A stretch of DNA of 64,000 nt. It comes from Ecdyonurus torrentis (taxonomy: Eukaryota; Arthropoda; Insecta; Ephemeroptera; Heptageniidae). Both the position numbers and the translations under genes were made by a program. Under the pieces are notes generated by a model that was given only the letters and a program-made list of their open reading frames with translations, was not told the DNA's origin and did no database searches. The DNA lies in NCBI GenBank assembly GCA_949318235.1, contig OX439133.1, forward strand, positions 22,906,101 to 22,970,100, written 5' to 3'. Shown one piece after another: positions 25,286 to 40,760 of the stretch; the first letter of the stretch is position 1; the number at the start of each line of letters is the position of its first letter.

Positions 25286-25699
25286 AGTGTTTTGCAGTTT
25301 TTATTATAAATTATTATGTATAATATGTTTATGAATATATTATAAAAATATTAACAGAACAAAAATAAAGCAAATGCTCATCCCATAATGTTTTTGTTTT
25401 TTCTTTCTCCAAAATAAAAATATTTAATGATATCATGATACCACTACGTATTATTAAGATAAATTAGATATTTAACAAATTACTTTTCAACTTTTTGCCA
25501 ACCTGTTTATTATTTTTTTTGTATTACAGAGGATTTGGCAAATGTTTTAAGTATAAAATAATTCTTAGCTATTGGCTGATGACTATATTCTATAGTCCTT
25601 TTAAAATTTATTTTCATTTCTTTTTTGAATTATTCATTTAAAAAAATTATATTATGCAGGTTGAATTGGATCATATAAAAAATTCTGCGCCATTTGTAA

Positions 25700-25985
25700 G
25701 CGCTAAATAACTAGAACTGGTCTGGGAAACTGACTCATTGTGCCAGTTTAAAAATAATGTTTTTGAGATCGATGTTATTGCTATATGATAATTTACAAAT
25801 TATTAAGTTTTTAAAGTTCACAAAAAAGAATGTTAGTATTACAAAATTAAAGAAGTTTTTAAATGAAATAGCCAAAAACCATATTTGTTATGTGCTGAGA
25901 GATGTTCTTTATTGCTCCAATATGGCGTCGATGCGCAATCTGTATGACGTCATTCGCATGAAACTGTATAAGCTAATTTTTATGT
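25700..25985 (-). repeat. dispersed repeat family, copy 3 (diverged)
   Basis: Shares blocks with 38805-39115 in the same orientation: CTCATTGTGCCAGT, TTTTTGAG, ATAGCCAAAAAC, CCA..TATGGCGTCGA.GCGCA and TATGACGTCAT. Nested inside the hAT-type element. Confidence 0.5.
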
Positions 25986-26650
25986 AAAAGCCTACTGCGC
26001 ATGCGCAAATCACCAGCATAAATATTATTATCTTGCGTGCAACAATTATGCTAGTCAGAATAAATATTGTTTACCGCAGCACAACATTATGCTAGTACAC
26101 CAGCACAATGAATTGTGCTATGAGCAAAGTGAATTGTGCTGTATAGAACACTGATTTTGCTCTGTGGCATAAATTATGTTAATCGGCATAAACTATGCTG
26201 AAATGTTGCTAGCATAATCAATTATGACTTTTGTTTTTTCCGTGTGAGTTTAAAAAAGGCCCCGATACGATACCGATACGATAAAAGTATCGGTATAGTA
26301 TCGGATATCGTATCGCAGTCGATACCGATACTCCATGACTGCTGACAATACTTGCGCTGAGATAACAACAAGATGTCAAACCTTGTGAAGCAGTGTTTTG
26401 GTTAAATATTGACGTGGTGGCTACACATGTTACACATTGTCCCATGTGAATTTATTTAATAACAATGTAAACAAATGTAGCCGTTCGCGTTGTTTTTGAC
26501 AATTACATGTGAACGGATCCATTTGATTTATTTTTACAGTCTATTACCTTCTCCCAAATTTATTTATTCGCACGTAACTTACATGGTGAACAATACTTTA
26601 AATCAACCTGCAAGGTAGTGAAAACGTATTTTGTTTGTCTTTTGTGATTT

Positions 26651-28622
26651 TTTCCTTTCGCCAAGATTTACTTCAGGTAAAAAAAATTATATTTATATTT
26701 AAAAAAAAAAAAAAAAAAAACCTGGACATAATACGTAAGAACGTGTACAAAGTTATTTAACTCTAGACATGGACAGTGTCTTGATATAGACCTGCATTGA
26801 TAATTAGCAATTTGATAATGACTTCCCTAAACTTTGGAATCTCTTCATTATTTTTAACTTAAAAAACATACGTGACGCAAAAAAAAAAAAAAATAATAAT
26901 AATAATAATAAATAATTTAGTTTTTCTTTTGTTAATTTCTTTAGTTAAATAAAAAATTATTGGATTTTATTTCTTGTTATTGTTTGCAGATTTTATTTCC
27001 AGATTACACAAGCTTTAAATATAATTGCCTTACAGCCAAGGAAATAAGATAGTGGACTCGAACTTTGAAAAATCATTTCTCATAAACAAAACGTTGTTTA
27101 AAAATAATAAAAACATATTCTGAATTGTTGGTATGTTAGCTATAAATTGATTGCTTTAATTCTTCCTTGCATCTTATAGTTCATTAGAAGCGGCGTGATA
27201 TATGACGTAACCTTGCAAAAATATACATTAAAAGTCGTATATCTTGCTCAAAAGTTGTCTTAAAAATCAAAAATTTTGTACAACTGTGACTGACATTATT
27301 TTACATACACTTGCAACTTATTAGCAAATTTGATTAATTATTAATAATTTTATGCAACAAGTAAGATGCACTACTTCGGCGTAAGCTTACAAAGCGAACA
27401 GTAAGTTTTTAATTATGTAGCTTACATACACGTATGCATTGATATGTGTACTTTTTGATAACAAACTCAAAATTTGACACTTAAAAATCTTCAAATTTAT
27501 AATTACACAGAATCAGATCAACCCAAATTTCATCAAAAAAATGGTATTTGCTGCGTTGCAACGGCTTACCTGACTCACCCTTGAAAGCAATAGCCAATCA
27601 TAACAAGAAGAAAATAGAGGTAGCTCTTCTCCGCTTTTGTCATACACTGCCAGGGCGGAGTAAAGCCACTGAGCGTCCTCTCGTTTCTATTCGCCGTTCT
27701 TTTTACAGGTAAATCAGGTAGCGTTGCAACTCCGCAAAAAGCAATTTTGGGTTGCTCTGATTTTGTCTGATTATAATTATAGATTATTAATAATTTAAGA
27801 GTCAAATTTTGAGTAGTAAGTTTGTTTTCAAAAAGTACACATATCAATGCAAACGTGTATGTAAGCCACATTGTTAAAAACTTACTGTTCGCTTTGTAAG
27901 CTTACGCCGAAGTGGTGCATCTTAATTGTTGCATAAAATTATTAATAAATCATCAAATTTGCTAAAACTTTGTACGTGTATGTAAACTTATGTCAGTCGC
28001 AGTTGTACAAAATTTTAGATTTTTAAGAACACTTTTGAGCAAGATACACTACTTTTATACATATTTTTGCAAGGTTACGTCATATATACCACGCCGTTGC
28101 TAATGAAATATAAGGTGCAAGGAAAAATTAAAGCAATCAATTTATAGCTAACATACCAACAATTCAGAATATGTTTTTATTATTTTTAAACAACGTTTTG
28201 TTTATGAGAAATGATTTTTCAAAGTTCGAGTCCACTAACTTATTTCCTTGGCTGTAAGGCAATTATATTTAAAGCTTGTGTAATCTGGAAATAAAATCTG
28301 CAAACAATAACAAGAATTAAAATCCAATAATTTTTTATTTAACTAAAGAAATTAACAAAAGAAAAACTAAATTATTTATTATTATTATTATTTTTTTTTT
28401 TTTTGCGTCACGTAAGTTAAAAATAATGAAGAGATTCCAAAGTTTAGGGAAGTCATTATCAAATTGCTAATTATCAATGCAGGTCTATATCAAGACACTG
28501 TCCATGTCTAGAGTTAAATAACTTTGTACACGTTCTTACGTATTATGTCCAGTTTTTTTTTTTTTTTTTTTTTAAATATAAATATAATTTTTTTTACCTG
28601 AAGTAAATCTTGGCGAAAGGAA

Positions 28623-28623
<1 letters not shown>
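26651..28623. mobile_element. 2-kb near-palindrome (foldback element)
   Basis: The arms 26651-27577 and 27706-28623 are reverse complements over about 920 bp with small differences, leaving a loop of about 130 bp. The outer ends read TTTCCTTTCGCCAAG on the left and CTTGGCGAAAGGAAA on the right. Minor mismatches and A/T-run length differences show the arms are not an exact copy. No target duplication was identified and no coding frame is credible. It lies in the receptor intron. Confidence 0.8.
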
Positions 28624-29709
<1,086 letters not shown>

Positions 29710-30037
29710 TTTGTCTACACCAGGCCAAACACTACACACTACAGTACAACTCATAATATTCCATTTGTAAATTAAATATAAACATTGATTCACAGTAATG
29801 TTTTTGTACATAGTCATTAAGTCTGTGTGTCACCTGCCTGCTGACAACTTGCTTCATAATTTTATCACTGCAGCAAACACATAAAAATATAATGATACCA
29901 ATGTCATGTAGCATACTGTATTGAAGTGACAGGAAGGTGGCAGTGCTTCATAATATTGCCCTTTTCAAATAAGTTAAAGTGTTTGAGTCTATAATCGCCC
30001 ATAGATATAGTCGTAAATAGTAAAACATTGTACTTAC

Positions 30038-30192
30038 TTGTTGTAGAGAATGACGTCAGGTTTCCAGACTTTATGAAAAGGAATTCTAACAACTTTGATG
30101 CCAGCAAAGTCCGAGGCGTTCCACTTGAGGTGATGATCTGTCCATATGTAAGTGAGCCAGCAGTTGGTCGTCAAGATCTGGTTCTTCTCATC
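30038..30192 (-). CDS. nicotinic acetylcholine receptor subunit, loop D/loop A exon
   Basis: This 155-nt exon starts after a TTGTTAG acceptor and ends before a GTAAGT donor (30032-30037). It begins in phase 0 with [17 protein letters not shown], where the last Trp matches the loop D tryptophan of the complementary binding face. WTDHHLKWN follows, then the loop A region WKPDVILYN. It ends in phase 2, matching the Cys-loop exon. Its length equals 45 plus 110 nt, the sizes of the separate third and fourth exons of many vertebrate receptor genes, so here the two are fused (the vertebrate comparison is from memory of the family). Its GC content is clearly above that of the flanking intron. Confidence 0.95.
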
Positions 30193-30289
30193 CTAACAAC
30201 AAAGTAATAAGGTCATAAGCCAAGGAAGGTTATAGCTACATTGAAGTTGAATATAATCTCTAAAAACAAGACTGAACTGATTTAACACA

Positions 30290-30480
30290 AATCAAATTGG
30301 AAAATAATTTAATCGAATCGAATTGAATTTAACCAAATAAAAATAAACTTTAAAAGTATTACATTAAATTGAATCGATGTGAATGAAAAAAAAAAGCTGA
30401 ATCAAATCACATGAAATCTAGTTCTAATCGAACCATATCGCACCAAAATCTACTTTAATCGAATCGAATACGATGAGAGT
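30290..30480. repeat. AATCGAAT-rich degenerate repeat patch
   Basis: Repeated variants of AATCGAATCGAAT, AATTGAAT and AATCGAACC suggest a decayed short tandem repeat next to the exon. Confidence 0.4.
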
Positions 30481-30785
30481 TAATGAAATTCATCTACCAG
30501 TACACAAAAGATTTTAATTATTTCTTAAGCAATGACAGGTATGGAAACCAAAAGTTATTTTATCAAAATAAATTAAGAATTTAATTTTAAATAATTAGAA
30601 AAAAACAACAGGAAGGAAACAAAACAATCAACATTACGTTTTAAAGTCTAATATCAAATTTATTAACACAAATAGACAATCGAAATATTGAGATATCAGA
30701 TTTGTGCTTAAAGTAAATAAAGTAACAAAGATTTATTTTACAATTTTAATTAATTATATTTGTACACAGATTATTTACAAGAAAC

Positions 30786-31102
30786 TTAAAGGCGCAGAAT
30801 ACCTTGAACAAAAAAGTTACGTAATATCCTAAAAACCTGAAAATCATCGTTGATTTGGCCGGAGTCATTGATTTCTAATTTTTTTACCATTCACAAAATG
30901 CTGCGGCCGGTCACTGACGTCACAGCTCGCCCGGTTTACTTGCCCGTGGACCAGGCGAGCTGTGACGTCAGTGACCGGCAGTGGCATTTTGTGAATGGAA
31001 AATAAATTAGAATCCAATGACTCCGGTCAAGTCAACGTTGATTTTCAAGTTTGTTAGGATATTACGCAACTTTTTTGTTCACAAGGTGTTCTACGCCTTT
31101 AA
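30786..31102. mobile_element. TTAA palindromic MITE, copy 2
   Basis: TTAA at 30786-30789 and 31099-31102 brackets a near-palindrome (left AAGGCGCAGAATACCTTGAA, right TTCTACGCCT). The centre has the same pair of TGACGTCA octamers as the copies at 6359 and 54044. Non-coding. Confidence 0.85.
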
Positions 31103-32160
31103 GAGAGAACGCACTAGATGTTTAAGATTTATGTTCTCTCTCTCTATCTCTCTCAACATAAACTGCGATATTGTCTTTCTTGTTAATTAGGGGAACAATT
31201 TCTTTGAAGCTACTTCTTAACTTCCTGCCTTTACTGTAATAATTTAAGCTTCTTAAAGTTTTATATACAACGTGTCTTTGTTTTTTGTTTTATAATTATG
31301 TTTCATGCATACTTATTTGAACATAAACTAATAGTTATGTTTATAATTATATTTATGAGTTTTTTTTAAGTGTTTTTGTTAAGTGCTGTATTTTGAAAGT
31401 TAAATAGTTTAAATTTACTTTATATATTAAGCTCATTTTTTATGTAATTTATGTTATTATTTAAAGGCTATATTTATGATAAGAAACTTTAATTCCGATT
31501 ATCTAAGAAATAAATAATTTTGATGGTGCTTATACTGTATGTTTACTTATAAATACTGTAGTATGTTAACTTGATAAATATAATAATAAAAAAGCTCAAT
31601 AGTATAATAACAATAACATTAAGTGAGCTTCATTTCTTTGAGTACCGCAATACCACGAAGAAAAGAGTTAAGAAAGAAGTCAAGAAAAGACTTTCAAGTA
31701 CTACTGTACATACATATGAATTACATAAGTTTTAAAATATGAAATAAAATTTAACGAAACGTTGAGATATACGGATTACGATGCCAATTATTCTACAGAT
31801 TTTTTTTATATTTGATCTATTATTATTTTTGTGATATTTTAAATCTAATCTAGATATGACAAGAATCCGCTTGTAATAATCAATTACTTGTTAAAAAACT
31901 ACGATTTTGATGCGAGCTCATTTCTGAAGTTTCTCAAAATAAATTAGAAAAGTGCATTTTTTCTCTTTAATTTTTTACTAGTAATTCTGATTTTTTTTTA
32001 ATCAGGCTATTGGTAACCTATTGCTAGCAATCAGGCTATCAATAACTGTTAACCACTTTCAATCCTCATAATGCAAAGCCATATAATCCATGGATCTACG
32101 TATGTAAGCTTTTGTTTGTAAGCATTAATATAAAATTACCTCGGACCTAATCTGTAATGC
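31103..32160. other. AT-rich intronic sequence
   Basis: A short CT run at 31135-31154; otherwise nothing recognised. Confidence 0.4.
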
Positions 32161-32266
32161 TGTTCGTAAACCTTGTTCTCTGCTACTAAAATGACGATCA
32201 ACTTTGGTTATTCAAATGTAATACGCAATTACTGTATCAAGAACAGGGTTTACGAACAACACTTTA
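32161..32266. mobile_element. small inverted-repeat element
   Basis: CTGTTCGTAAACCTTGTTCT on the left is mirrored by AGAACAGGGTTTACGAACAA on the right. The core CGATCAACTTTGGTTATTCAAAT also occurs at 8665-8690, where flanking arms are poorer, so the two are members of one short family. Confidence 0.55.
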
Positions 32267-32759
32267 ATAATTTAACAAAATATCCAAATACTATTATTAT
32301 TCTCAGTAATATATTTTTTTTGAATTGAAAAATTTCCTTTATTTTTTACATTATAAATAATAGAAGCAAACATAGATTACAAGATAAATCTTAATAAACT
32401 AACCTGCTATCTCTTAGTATTGATGAAATTAGGCCTGCATTGCTTATGTCAACATGATGAATAAAGCAGACATCATAGTAAGCAAGTACGTCACAAAACT
32501 AGGCTAGAAATATAAACTTTTAAAGATATTGAGAAAAAGTAAATTGCAGACATGTTGACTCTTCGCTACATGTATGTAGTTTTATAATAATAAAGATACA
32601 ACTGTATGTAAGTAAGTAAAGTAATATAAGAATAATGTTTGCTTACATGCAATAATGTTATGGAATATCTTATGATAAAACTTTACTGAAGGCTATGGAT
32701 CTTATAAGATTGAATACCAGATATAGTAGTGATCTGCTAACCAAATAGTTGAAAGAGAA

Positions 32760-34285
32760 AATATTGTTAACTATTTATTTCGTATATGTTAAAGCCATAG
32801 ACCATATAAAACAACATGCGATTTTTAATGAATGAACACGAGATTGGATCTTCAAAACTGATGACAATTTTTACTAGAACCCCACGAGAGAACGTGAAAA
32901 TACTGCAAAGTAAGCAATTTACGTGACTATTCATGTTTCTGACGTCAGAAACATGCAAAAATTAGTATGAATATGTTGTGCGGGCTGCATAAATTGAATT
33001 TTCTGATCACTGCTACGGAGCTACTGTTGGGTTTTGAGACAAACTAATGTAATTTATGTAAGTCCCATCCAGTGTTTTGTGATATAAATGCATATATTTT
33101 TCTCTGGTCTATTCCTTAAATGATTTTTTGTATTTGCACAGACAATATTGATATTAAAAAAGAAGGCTATTTAAATTTTTTTTTATCTAATATAGCTACA
33201 AGAATCTAGACAATAGTAACATAAAGACAAGTAAGATACAAACAAAAATAACCAACGCAATTATGATAGCAAGCACAATAACATAACTTATTCTATGTTC
33301 AATATTAATTATGCTGAATTAATATGTTGTGCATGTTTATTATTTATGCAATATTTAAAATTTTTTATTTATAATTTATTTTACAAATACATTAATTTTT
33401 TTTTATATTTATAAGAAAAAATAGATTACAATAAAATATTATTTTATATTTTTTAATCTTAATTTTAATAAATTCAAACGTTGTAGTTAGGTACAGTAGA
33501 TATACATCATATCTTCATCATTTTTAATTGTGCTGACTTAATTTATTAAATTGTATTATATTAATGTCTAGTTACTATGAGCTGTAATTAAATAAGTAAG
33601 ATTAGTAAACTATATTGAACCGTTATTAATAAAAGTGTTCATTAATGATTTAATTTGTGATTACTGGACTTATCAACAATAAAGAAGTCATGAGATGAGA
33701 TGTCTGATTATTGTCCGCACCTCCCAGGACAAAGTTACAATACTTACTAAGACTTCTAATAAAAATATATTTTAAGGTACTGTAGGTTTAAAATTTCATA
33801 ATGTTTAACGTAAAACGTCACAAATTTGTTACATATGATTCGCAGTTAATCTAGTTATAGTAGATGTTGTTTTAAGTATGATTGTGTGCTAAAATAATAA
33901 ACAATAATATTAAAGGAATTGACTAGAAGAAAACATTTTTAAAGCATTTATATTACAAAACACTTGATTGGTCTTACATAAATAACTTTAGTTTGGCTCA
34001 AAACCCAACTGTAGCTCCGTATTAGTGATTAGAAAGTTTCGATTTATGCAACACGCAAAATATTTTTTTACTAATTTTTGGAAGTTTCTGACGTCAGAAA
34101 CATGAATAGTCACGCAAATTGTATACTTTACAGTATTTTAACGCTCTCTCGTGTAGCTACATTAACATTCTGGTAAAAATTGTCTTCAGTTTTGAAGATT
34201 CCATTTAATGTTTGTTCATTAAAAAGCACATGTTGTTTTATGTGGTCTATGGCTTTAAGTCAAATAAAGTTTAGTTAACAATATT
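32760..34285. mobile_element. 1.5-kb element with about 290-bp inverted arms
   Basis: The outer ends are AATATTGTTAACT on the left and AGTTAACAATATT on the right, a perfect 13-bp inverted match. The arms (32760-33056 and about 33990-34285) are diverged but collinear. Both contain the perfect 18-bp palindrome GTTTCTGACGTCAGAAAC (32935-32952 and 34084-34101). The middle of about 930 bp is A/T-rich without a coding frame. No target duplication is clear. Confidence 0.7.
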
Positions 34286-34544
34286 TAATGTAAACGTGTG
34301 ACCAAAATTCAATAATAATAAAGCTGGCTGTATTTTTTTAAGCAAATAACTAATAATTTGTCTTGTTATACATACCATAATATATTATTGTACTAAAGTG
34401 GTTTAAAGTTTTATTGTTGTAGGTATTATATTTTCATTGTTGTATATTATTGTATAAAATTTTCATAGCGTGATAACAATTTTATTCTGTTGTATTAAAT
34501 GTGTTTCACGTTCTATACTGTACACTACCTTGTCAACTAAAACG

Positions 34545-35220
34545 TATTTTTTATATACTTAATGTCACGACAAAAATATTAACTTTATTTTATATACTTA
34601 ATGCCGCGACAATAATATTAACTTTATTTTATATACTTAATGTCACGACAATAACATTAACTTTATTTTATATACTTAATGTCACGACAATAATATTAAC
34701 TTTATTTTATATACTTAATGCCATGACAATAATATTAACTTTATTTTATATACTTAATGTCACGACAATAATATTAACTTTATTTTATATACTTAATGTC
34801 ACGACAATAACATTAACTTTATTTTATATACTTAATGTCACGACAATAACATTAACTTTATTTTATATACTTAATGTCACGACAATAACATTAACTTTAT
34901 TTTATATACTTAATGTCACGACAATAACATTAACTTTATTTTATATACTTAATGTCACGACAATAACATTAACTTTATTTTATATACTTAATGTCACGAC
35001 AATAACATTAACTTTATTTTATATACTTAATGTCACGACAATAACATTAACTTTATTTTATATACTTAATGTCATGACAATAATATTAACTTTATTTTAT
35101 ATACTTAATGTCACGAAAATAACATTAACTTTATTTTATATACTTAATGTCACGACAATAACATTAACTTTATTTTATATACTTAATGCCACGACAATAA
35201 CATTAACTTTATTTTATATA
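34545..35220 (+). repeat. 39-bp minisatellite, about 17 copies
   Basis: The monomer has the form TTTTATATACTTAATGTCACG followed by ACAATAACATTAACTTTA, given in two pieces. It is repeated 17 times with point variants, the central copies (7 to 13) being most uniform. As 39 is a multiple of three, one frame stays open for 245 codons (34501-35238) and reads a 13-residue repeat, FYILNVTTITLTL. A coding role is unlikely: the strand is opposite to the receptor gene and the composition is that of the AT-rich intron. Confidence 0.9.
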
Positions 35221-35239
35221 AATATGGAACTTACGTGAA

Positions 35240-36762
<1,523 letters not shown>

Positions 36763-36835
<73 letters not shown>
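36763..36835 (+). repeat. (CT)n microsatellite
   Basis: About 73 bp of pure CT repeat. Confidence 0.95.
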
Positions 36836-36839
<4 letters not shown>

Positions 36840-38804
36840 TTCACCAAGTAAAAAAATTCTAAGTGTCCTACATTTTTCCTTTATTTTCTTTTTATGGATA
36901 CATGTTAAACTCATATTTATTTTAATTGCCTTTTTTACTTTTCTTGTAACAAAGAAATTTCTAATTTGTTTCATTTTCTGAAATTAAATTTATTATAATA
37001 AATATATAATAAATATATTAGCACACGAGAATAGTAATTAAATCTATAAACATAAATATAACTGACATTTTTGGATGCAAATAATAATAGTAAAAATAAA
37101 TTATCAAATTTAATGTAATTGCTCTTAATTTACACTAAAGTTTTGTATAAGTTTTATTAAATAATAACAATTTAAAACATATTTAGTAATTAAAAAGTAA
37201 TGAAATTAATTAATTATTATTATTTATTTAAAGGAAGATATTACTATCGTATTTTCAGATACTGTATATTAAAATTAGAATTTATATTTATATAAATTAA
37301 CCCAACTATAATTTCATTACTACAGTAAATTCTAAATTTCTAGTTTGGTTGAGTGAATAATAAAATCATCGTTACTTTGTGGATTATGAATAAAATTTAT
37401 ATCATTGAGCATAATAAGATAAACATACAATTTCATATTTCATTGTAACTATACATACATTATATACATAATTATAAAATTAGTAAATAATGACTCGATC
37501 AACATTGTTGTCACTTTATTTGTTGCTATGAACTGCCTGGATAAATAAATAAATTTATTTCAAGTAAAAAAGCCTGACTATAATTTACATATATGCCTTA
37601 TATTTATAATATGAAAAAGAAAAACAACAACTATATTTTCCAAGTCCACTTCACTCTATGCCATAGATTTCCGAACACGTATATATAACTTAAACACATA
37701 CAATCAAATATCTCACGATGCAAGACATTGCACGTAGTGAATACTACTTCAAGTGTTCTATAACAGTTATATAAAAATGTTGCTAAACATATCACCGTAT
37801 ATATAACACAACACAGACTTTGCCAGATAACAATGCAATATGACAAGATAAATAATTGTCTTCACTAAATATTTTTACTGCTTATCAAATTTTTTACATA
37901 CAAGTCAACAGTTTGTGATTTACGATACATGGTCTGTTTTTATTTGAGACTTCACTTTGTCAGAGAGAGAAAATAGTTTTTACACTTGACGTCGTGTATC
38001 AATATCAATCTCTGATGTATGTCATTGGGTCTTGCATGGAAATTGTGTTAGAGGGAGAGGAATATATTAGCGTTGTGCTCTCTCTCTCTCTCTCTCTCTC
38101 TCTCTAATATGATTCTTTCTCGTCTCTATCTCGGTCTCTCTTTGTCTGCAGTAAAAGTTAAAAATAAGCTTTTTTAAAAAAAAAGTACTTTATTTTTAAT
38201 ATATCTAGATAAAATGCATTATTATGGGCTCTCAAAAACACAGTAACTGTTAAAATGTAAAACATCATCATGATCATTTTTTTACTAAGTTGTTTAATTT
38301 TCTTTTAGATTTGAAAGGAATATCATCATCTTTGAAAAAAAAAAAAAAAAAATCAAACCTTAATCTACAACAATTCTTTAGTAAGTATTTCTGTAATTCT
38401 ACATGGGAAGCAAAAACAATAAAACCAGTGTTACATTGCAGTTATTAATAAACGATATTTTATAATTTATCGTTTATTTACCACATCATAGAAACAACAG
38501 TTAAGATTTTTATAAAAAAAAAGTATGTATTGTTGACTATAATGTAAAATTACAAAATAAGAACAATAATATTAATTAAATAAATATTTTTACTGACTAA
38601 AATAAGTAATATTGGTAATTTTTGATATTATTAAGCAAAAATTGTCATTGTTATTTAACTTTATTTGTATATATTATTTTTAAATTCCGTGTGATTTCCA
38701 TCAATTTTTGTGATTGTACATTTGTTTTGCACAAAGAAATAGAAATGTATTAAGTAATGTATTTTTATGATCACCAATTAAATTGATTTATTGTACAATA
38801 GGGT
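36836..38804. other. AT-rich intronic sequence
   Basis: A CT microsatellite sits at 38080-38105 and an A-run at 38336-38351. No coding signal was recognised. Confidence 0.4.
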
Positions 38805-39115
38805 GTGCTCATTCATGTTAAAGTCTACGCCATGTTGTTGGATAACTCAGTAACATGGGCCGCATAGGAAAATTACTCATTTTGCCAGTCTAAAAATACC
38901 TGCAAGTAAGCAATATTTTTGAGAGCATTGATGCTGTTAACAGGTTGAATTAGCGTTTCAAGTATGTGAGAAAAATAATAAGTTACAAAATAAATAACTG
39001 ATTTCCTAAAGAAAAATAGCCAAAAACGAAGTTCTTATACATAGCTATGTTATTCATTACTCCAGTATGGCGTCGAAGTGCATAAAATATGACGTCATAC
39101 ACATTCAACCTATAG
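38805..39115 (-). repeat. dispersed repeat family, copy 2
   Basis: Reverse-complement counterpart of 9925-10245 over about 300 bp, and a relative of 25700-25985. It includes GGCCGCATAGGAAAATTACTC and ends near CCAGTATGGCGTCGAAG with TATGACGTCAT. Confidence 0.6.
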
Positions 39116-40433
39116 GTTATATGTTTAAACAGTAGATAGATATTATTAATATTTTTATACTATTGTTTTTATATTATTACTCTTATTGAAATTAATATAT
39201 GATTAATTAATTATATAATTTATATAACAATTGAAATGGTTTATATTAAGGGTTGTATATAGATGGCTTTTATCTCACAATCTAAAATAAAACTTCCAAA
39301 TTTTATGATGCAATTTGAAAGGTAACAGTAACAGCTACCTATTATAAAATTTTCAGAACCTCTGACCATCAGATAAGAGAGAAATTAATTATTGAAATTA
39401 ACATGGGCTCTTATGGGAATAAAACTTCAAAAAAATCAAAATTTAAAATCTAGCATGGTGAGCCCCAAATTTTTTGACATTTTAAAAGATAACCTATTTT
39501 AATGTATCACTGGGGAAAATTTCAGCTTTTTCTGTCTTTACAGCTTTTTAGTCAAATCCCGCAGTAGCTGATTTCCCGCCTTAAATATTATTTTGTACAT
39601 AATTGTCTGATGTAATTTTTTATATTTGTGTTAATAAAATAAAAGAGTTTCCATAGTAAGCTGATTATTAAAGCATTTGAAAGGTGTAACTTGGTACTTT
39701 GATCTCATTAATGTAGTGTTTTCAAACTTATCCTTAAGATATATTTATTTTTATATATTTGCAATTTTTATGTATTATTATTACAATAAAAATCTTGTTT
39801 TTTGTAACATATATTTTGTTTTAGTAGTTAATTTTTTTTTAATTAACATTTATAATATTTTAAAATGTTTATTGTCAATATTTATAAATTAAATACAAGC
39901 AAACAGGAGTTATGAGATAAAGTTATATTAAAATTAAAATGAGCATTGAAAGTGCATTGTTAGTATAAGCTGAAAGTCACATTCAAATCTGAATTCAAAA
40001 TTAAAGTTTGATGGAATTTTTATGAAATATGGTGCTTATGGTATCAATCGTCCTAAATTTTATTAAAGCAAGTATCTATGAAAATATTTGCAAAAATAAT
40101 ACATTTATTGAACTTTGATTAAAAGTAGAAAATTACTAAAATTAATGTATTAGACGGTTATTCTTATATGTTTGTACTGCAAGATTAGTACTTCTAAAAC
40201 TGTTAAATATTGTGACATGCGACACTGAGTCACAGTATTTATATCGTAAGAAAAACAACAACTTAAACTTGGAACAAATTGTACAGAAAAATATAAAAGT
40301 AAAATAATAAATTGCATTTCTGTTGCTACGTAGACATTGCAAAGTATCACAGCGTATGTTTTATGTAATGTTTTAGTTCATCACTAGTATCTTATCATAC
40401 CATTTTTATTTTTACTAGCTGTTATCCTACCAG

Positions 40434-40434
<1 letters not shown>
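39116..40434. other. AT-rich intronic sequence, nothing recognised
   Basis: Sequence of ordinary complexity at 39240-39600 without a recognised gene. The remainder is A/T-rich. Confidence 0.35.
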
Positions 40435-40519
<85 letters not shown>

Positions 40520-40520
40520 A
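40435..40520 (+). repeat. (CT)n microsatellite
   Basis: About 86 bp of CT repeat with a few TTT interruptions. Confidence 0.95.
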
Positions 40521-40547
40521 TCAAGAACAAAACTAAATTATGTAGTG

Positions 40548-40760
40548 GTGCTTATCGGTTTAGCACGCGGGGAAAGCTAAAGGTCCCCTAATTTAACATT
40601 ACACTTATGGGAAAAAAATACCTTTTTTACATTTCTTGAGAAAACTACTCCACCGATTTCTAAGAAATTTAATTGAGAAATACTAAACTAACTTTTACGT
40701 GTTTTTAGGCATAGAAAACTTTTAAGAATTTTTTTTAAATGATTACCTTTTTTTGTTATT
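40548..40760. repeat. dispersed repeat, copy 2 (inverted relative to 6850-7265)
   Basis: Contains GCGGGGAAAGCTAAAGG, CCCCTAATTTAACATTACAC and TTGAGAAAACTACTCC, the reverse complements of blocks at 7130-7260. It lacks the 190-bp insertion found in copy 1. Confidence 0.55.

Larger units (their letters stand above)
21627..26341. mobile_element. hAT-type DNA transposon, 4.7 kb, no transposase found
   Basis: The termini are CAGTCATGGAGTCGATACC on the left and its reverse complement ending ACTCCATGACTG on the right, which has the CAGNNNTGG form of hAT ends. The 8 bp CTGACAAT abuts both ends (21619-21626 and 26342-26349), a perfect target duplication of the length hAT transposases make. Subterminal arrays of CGATAC-type repeats follow at 21640-21770 and, inverted, at 26255-26320, with another patch at 22880-22945. 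The interior carries AGCACAAT-rich blocks (22990-23120, 26060-26160), a dispersed repeat and a TATCAGA repeat element. No open frame resembles a hAT transposase or its dimerisation domain, so it is non-autonomous. Confidence 0.85.

Noticed and set aside
27575..27871. 98-codon open frame
   Set aside because: It spans the loop and inner arm of the 2-kb near-palindrome and has no family resemblance.
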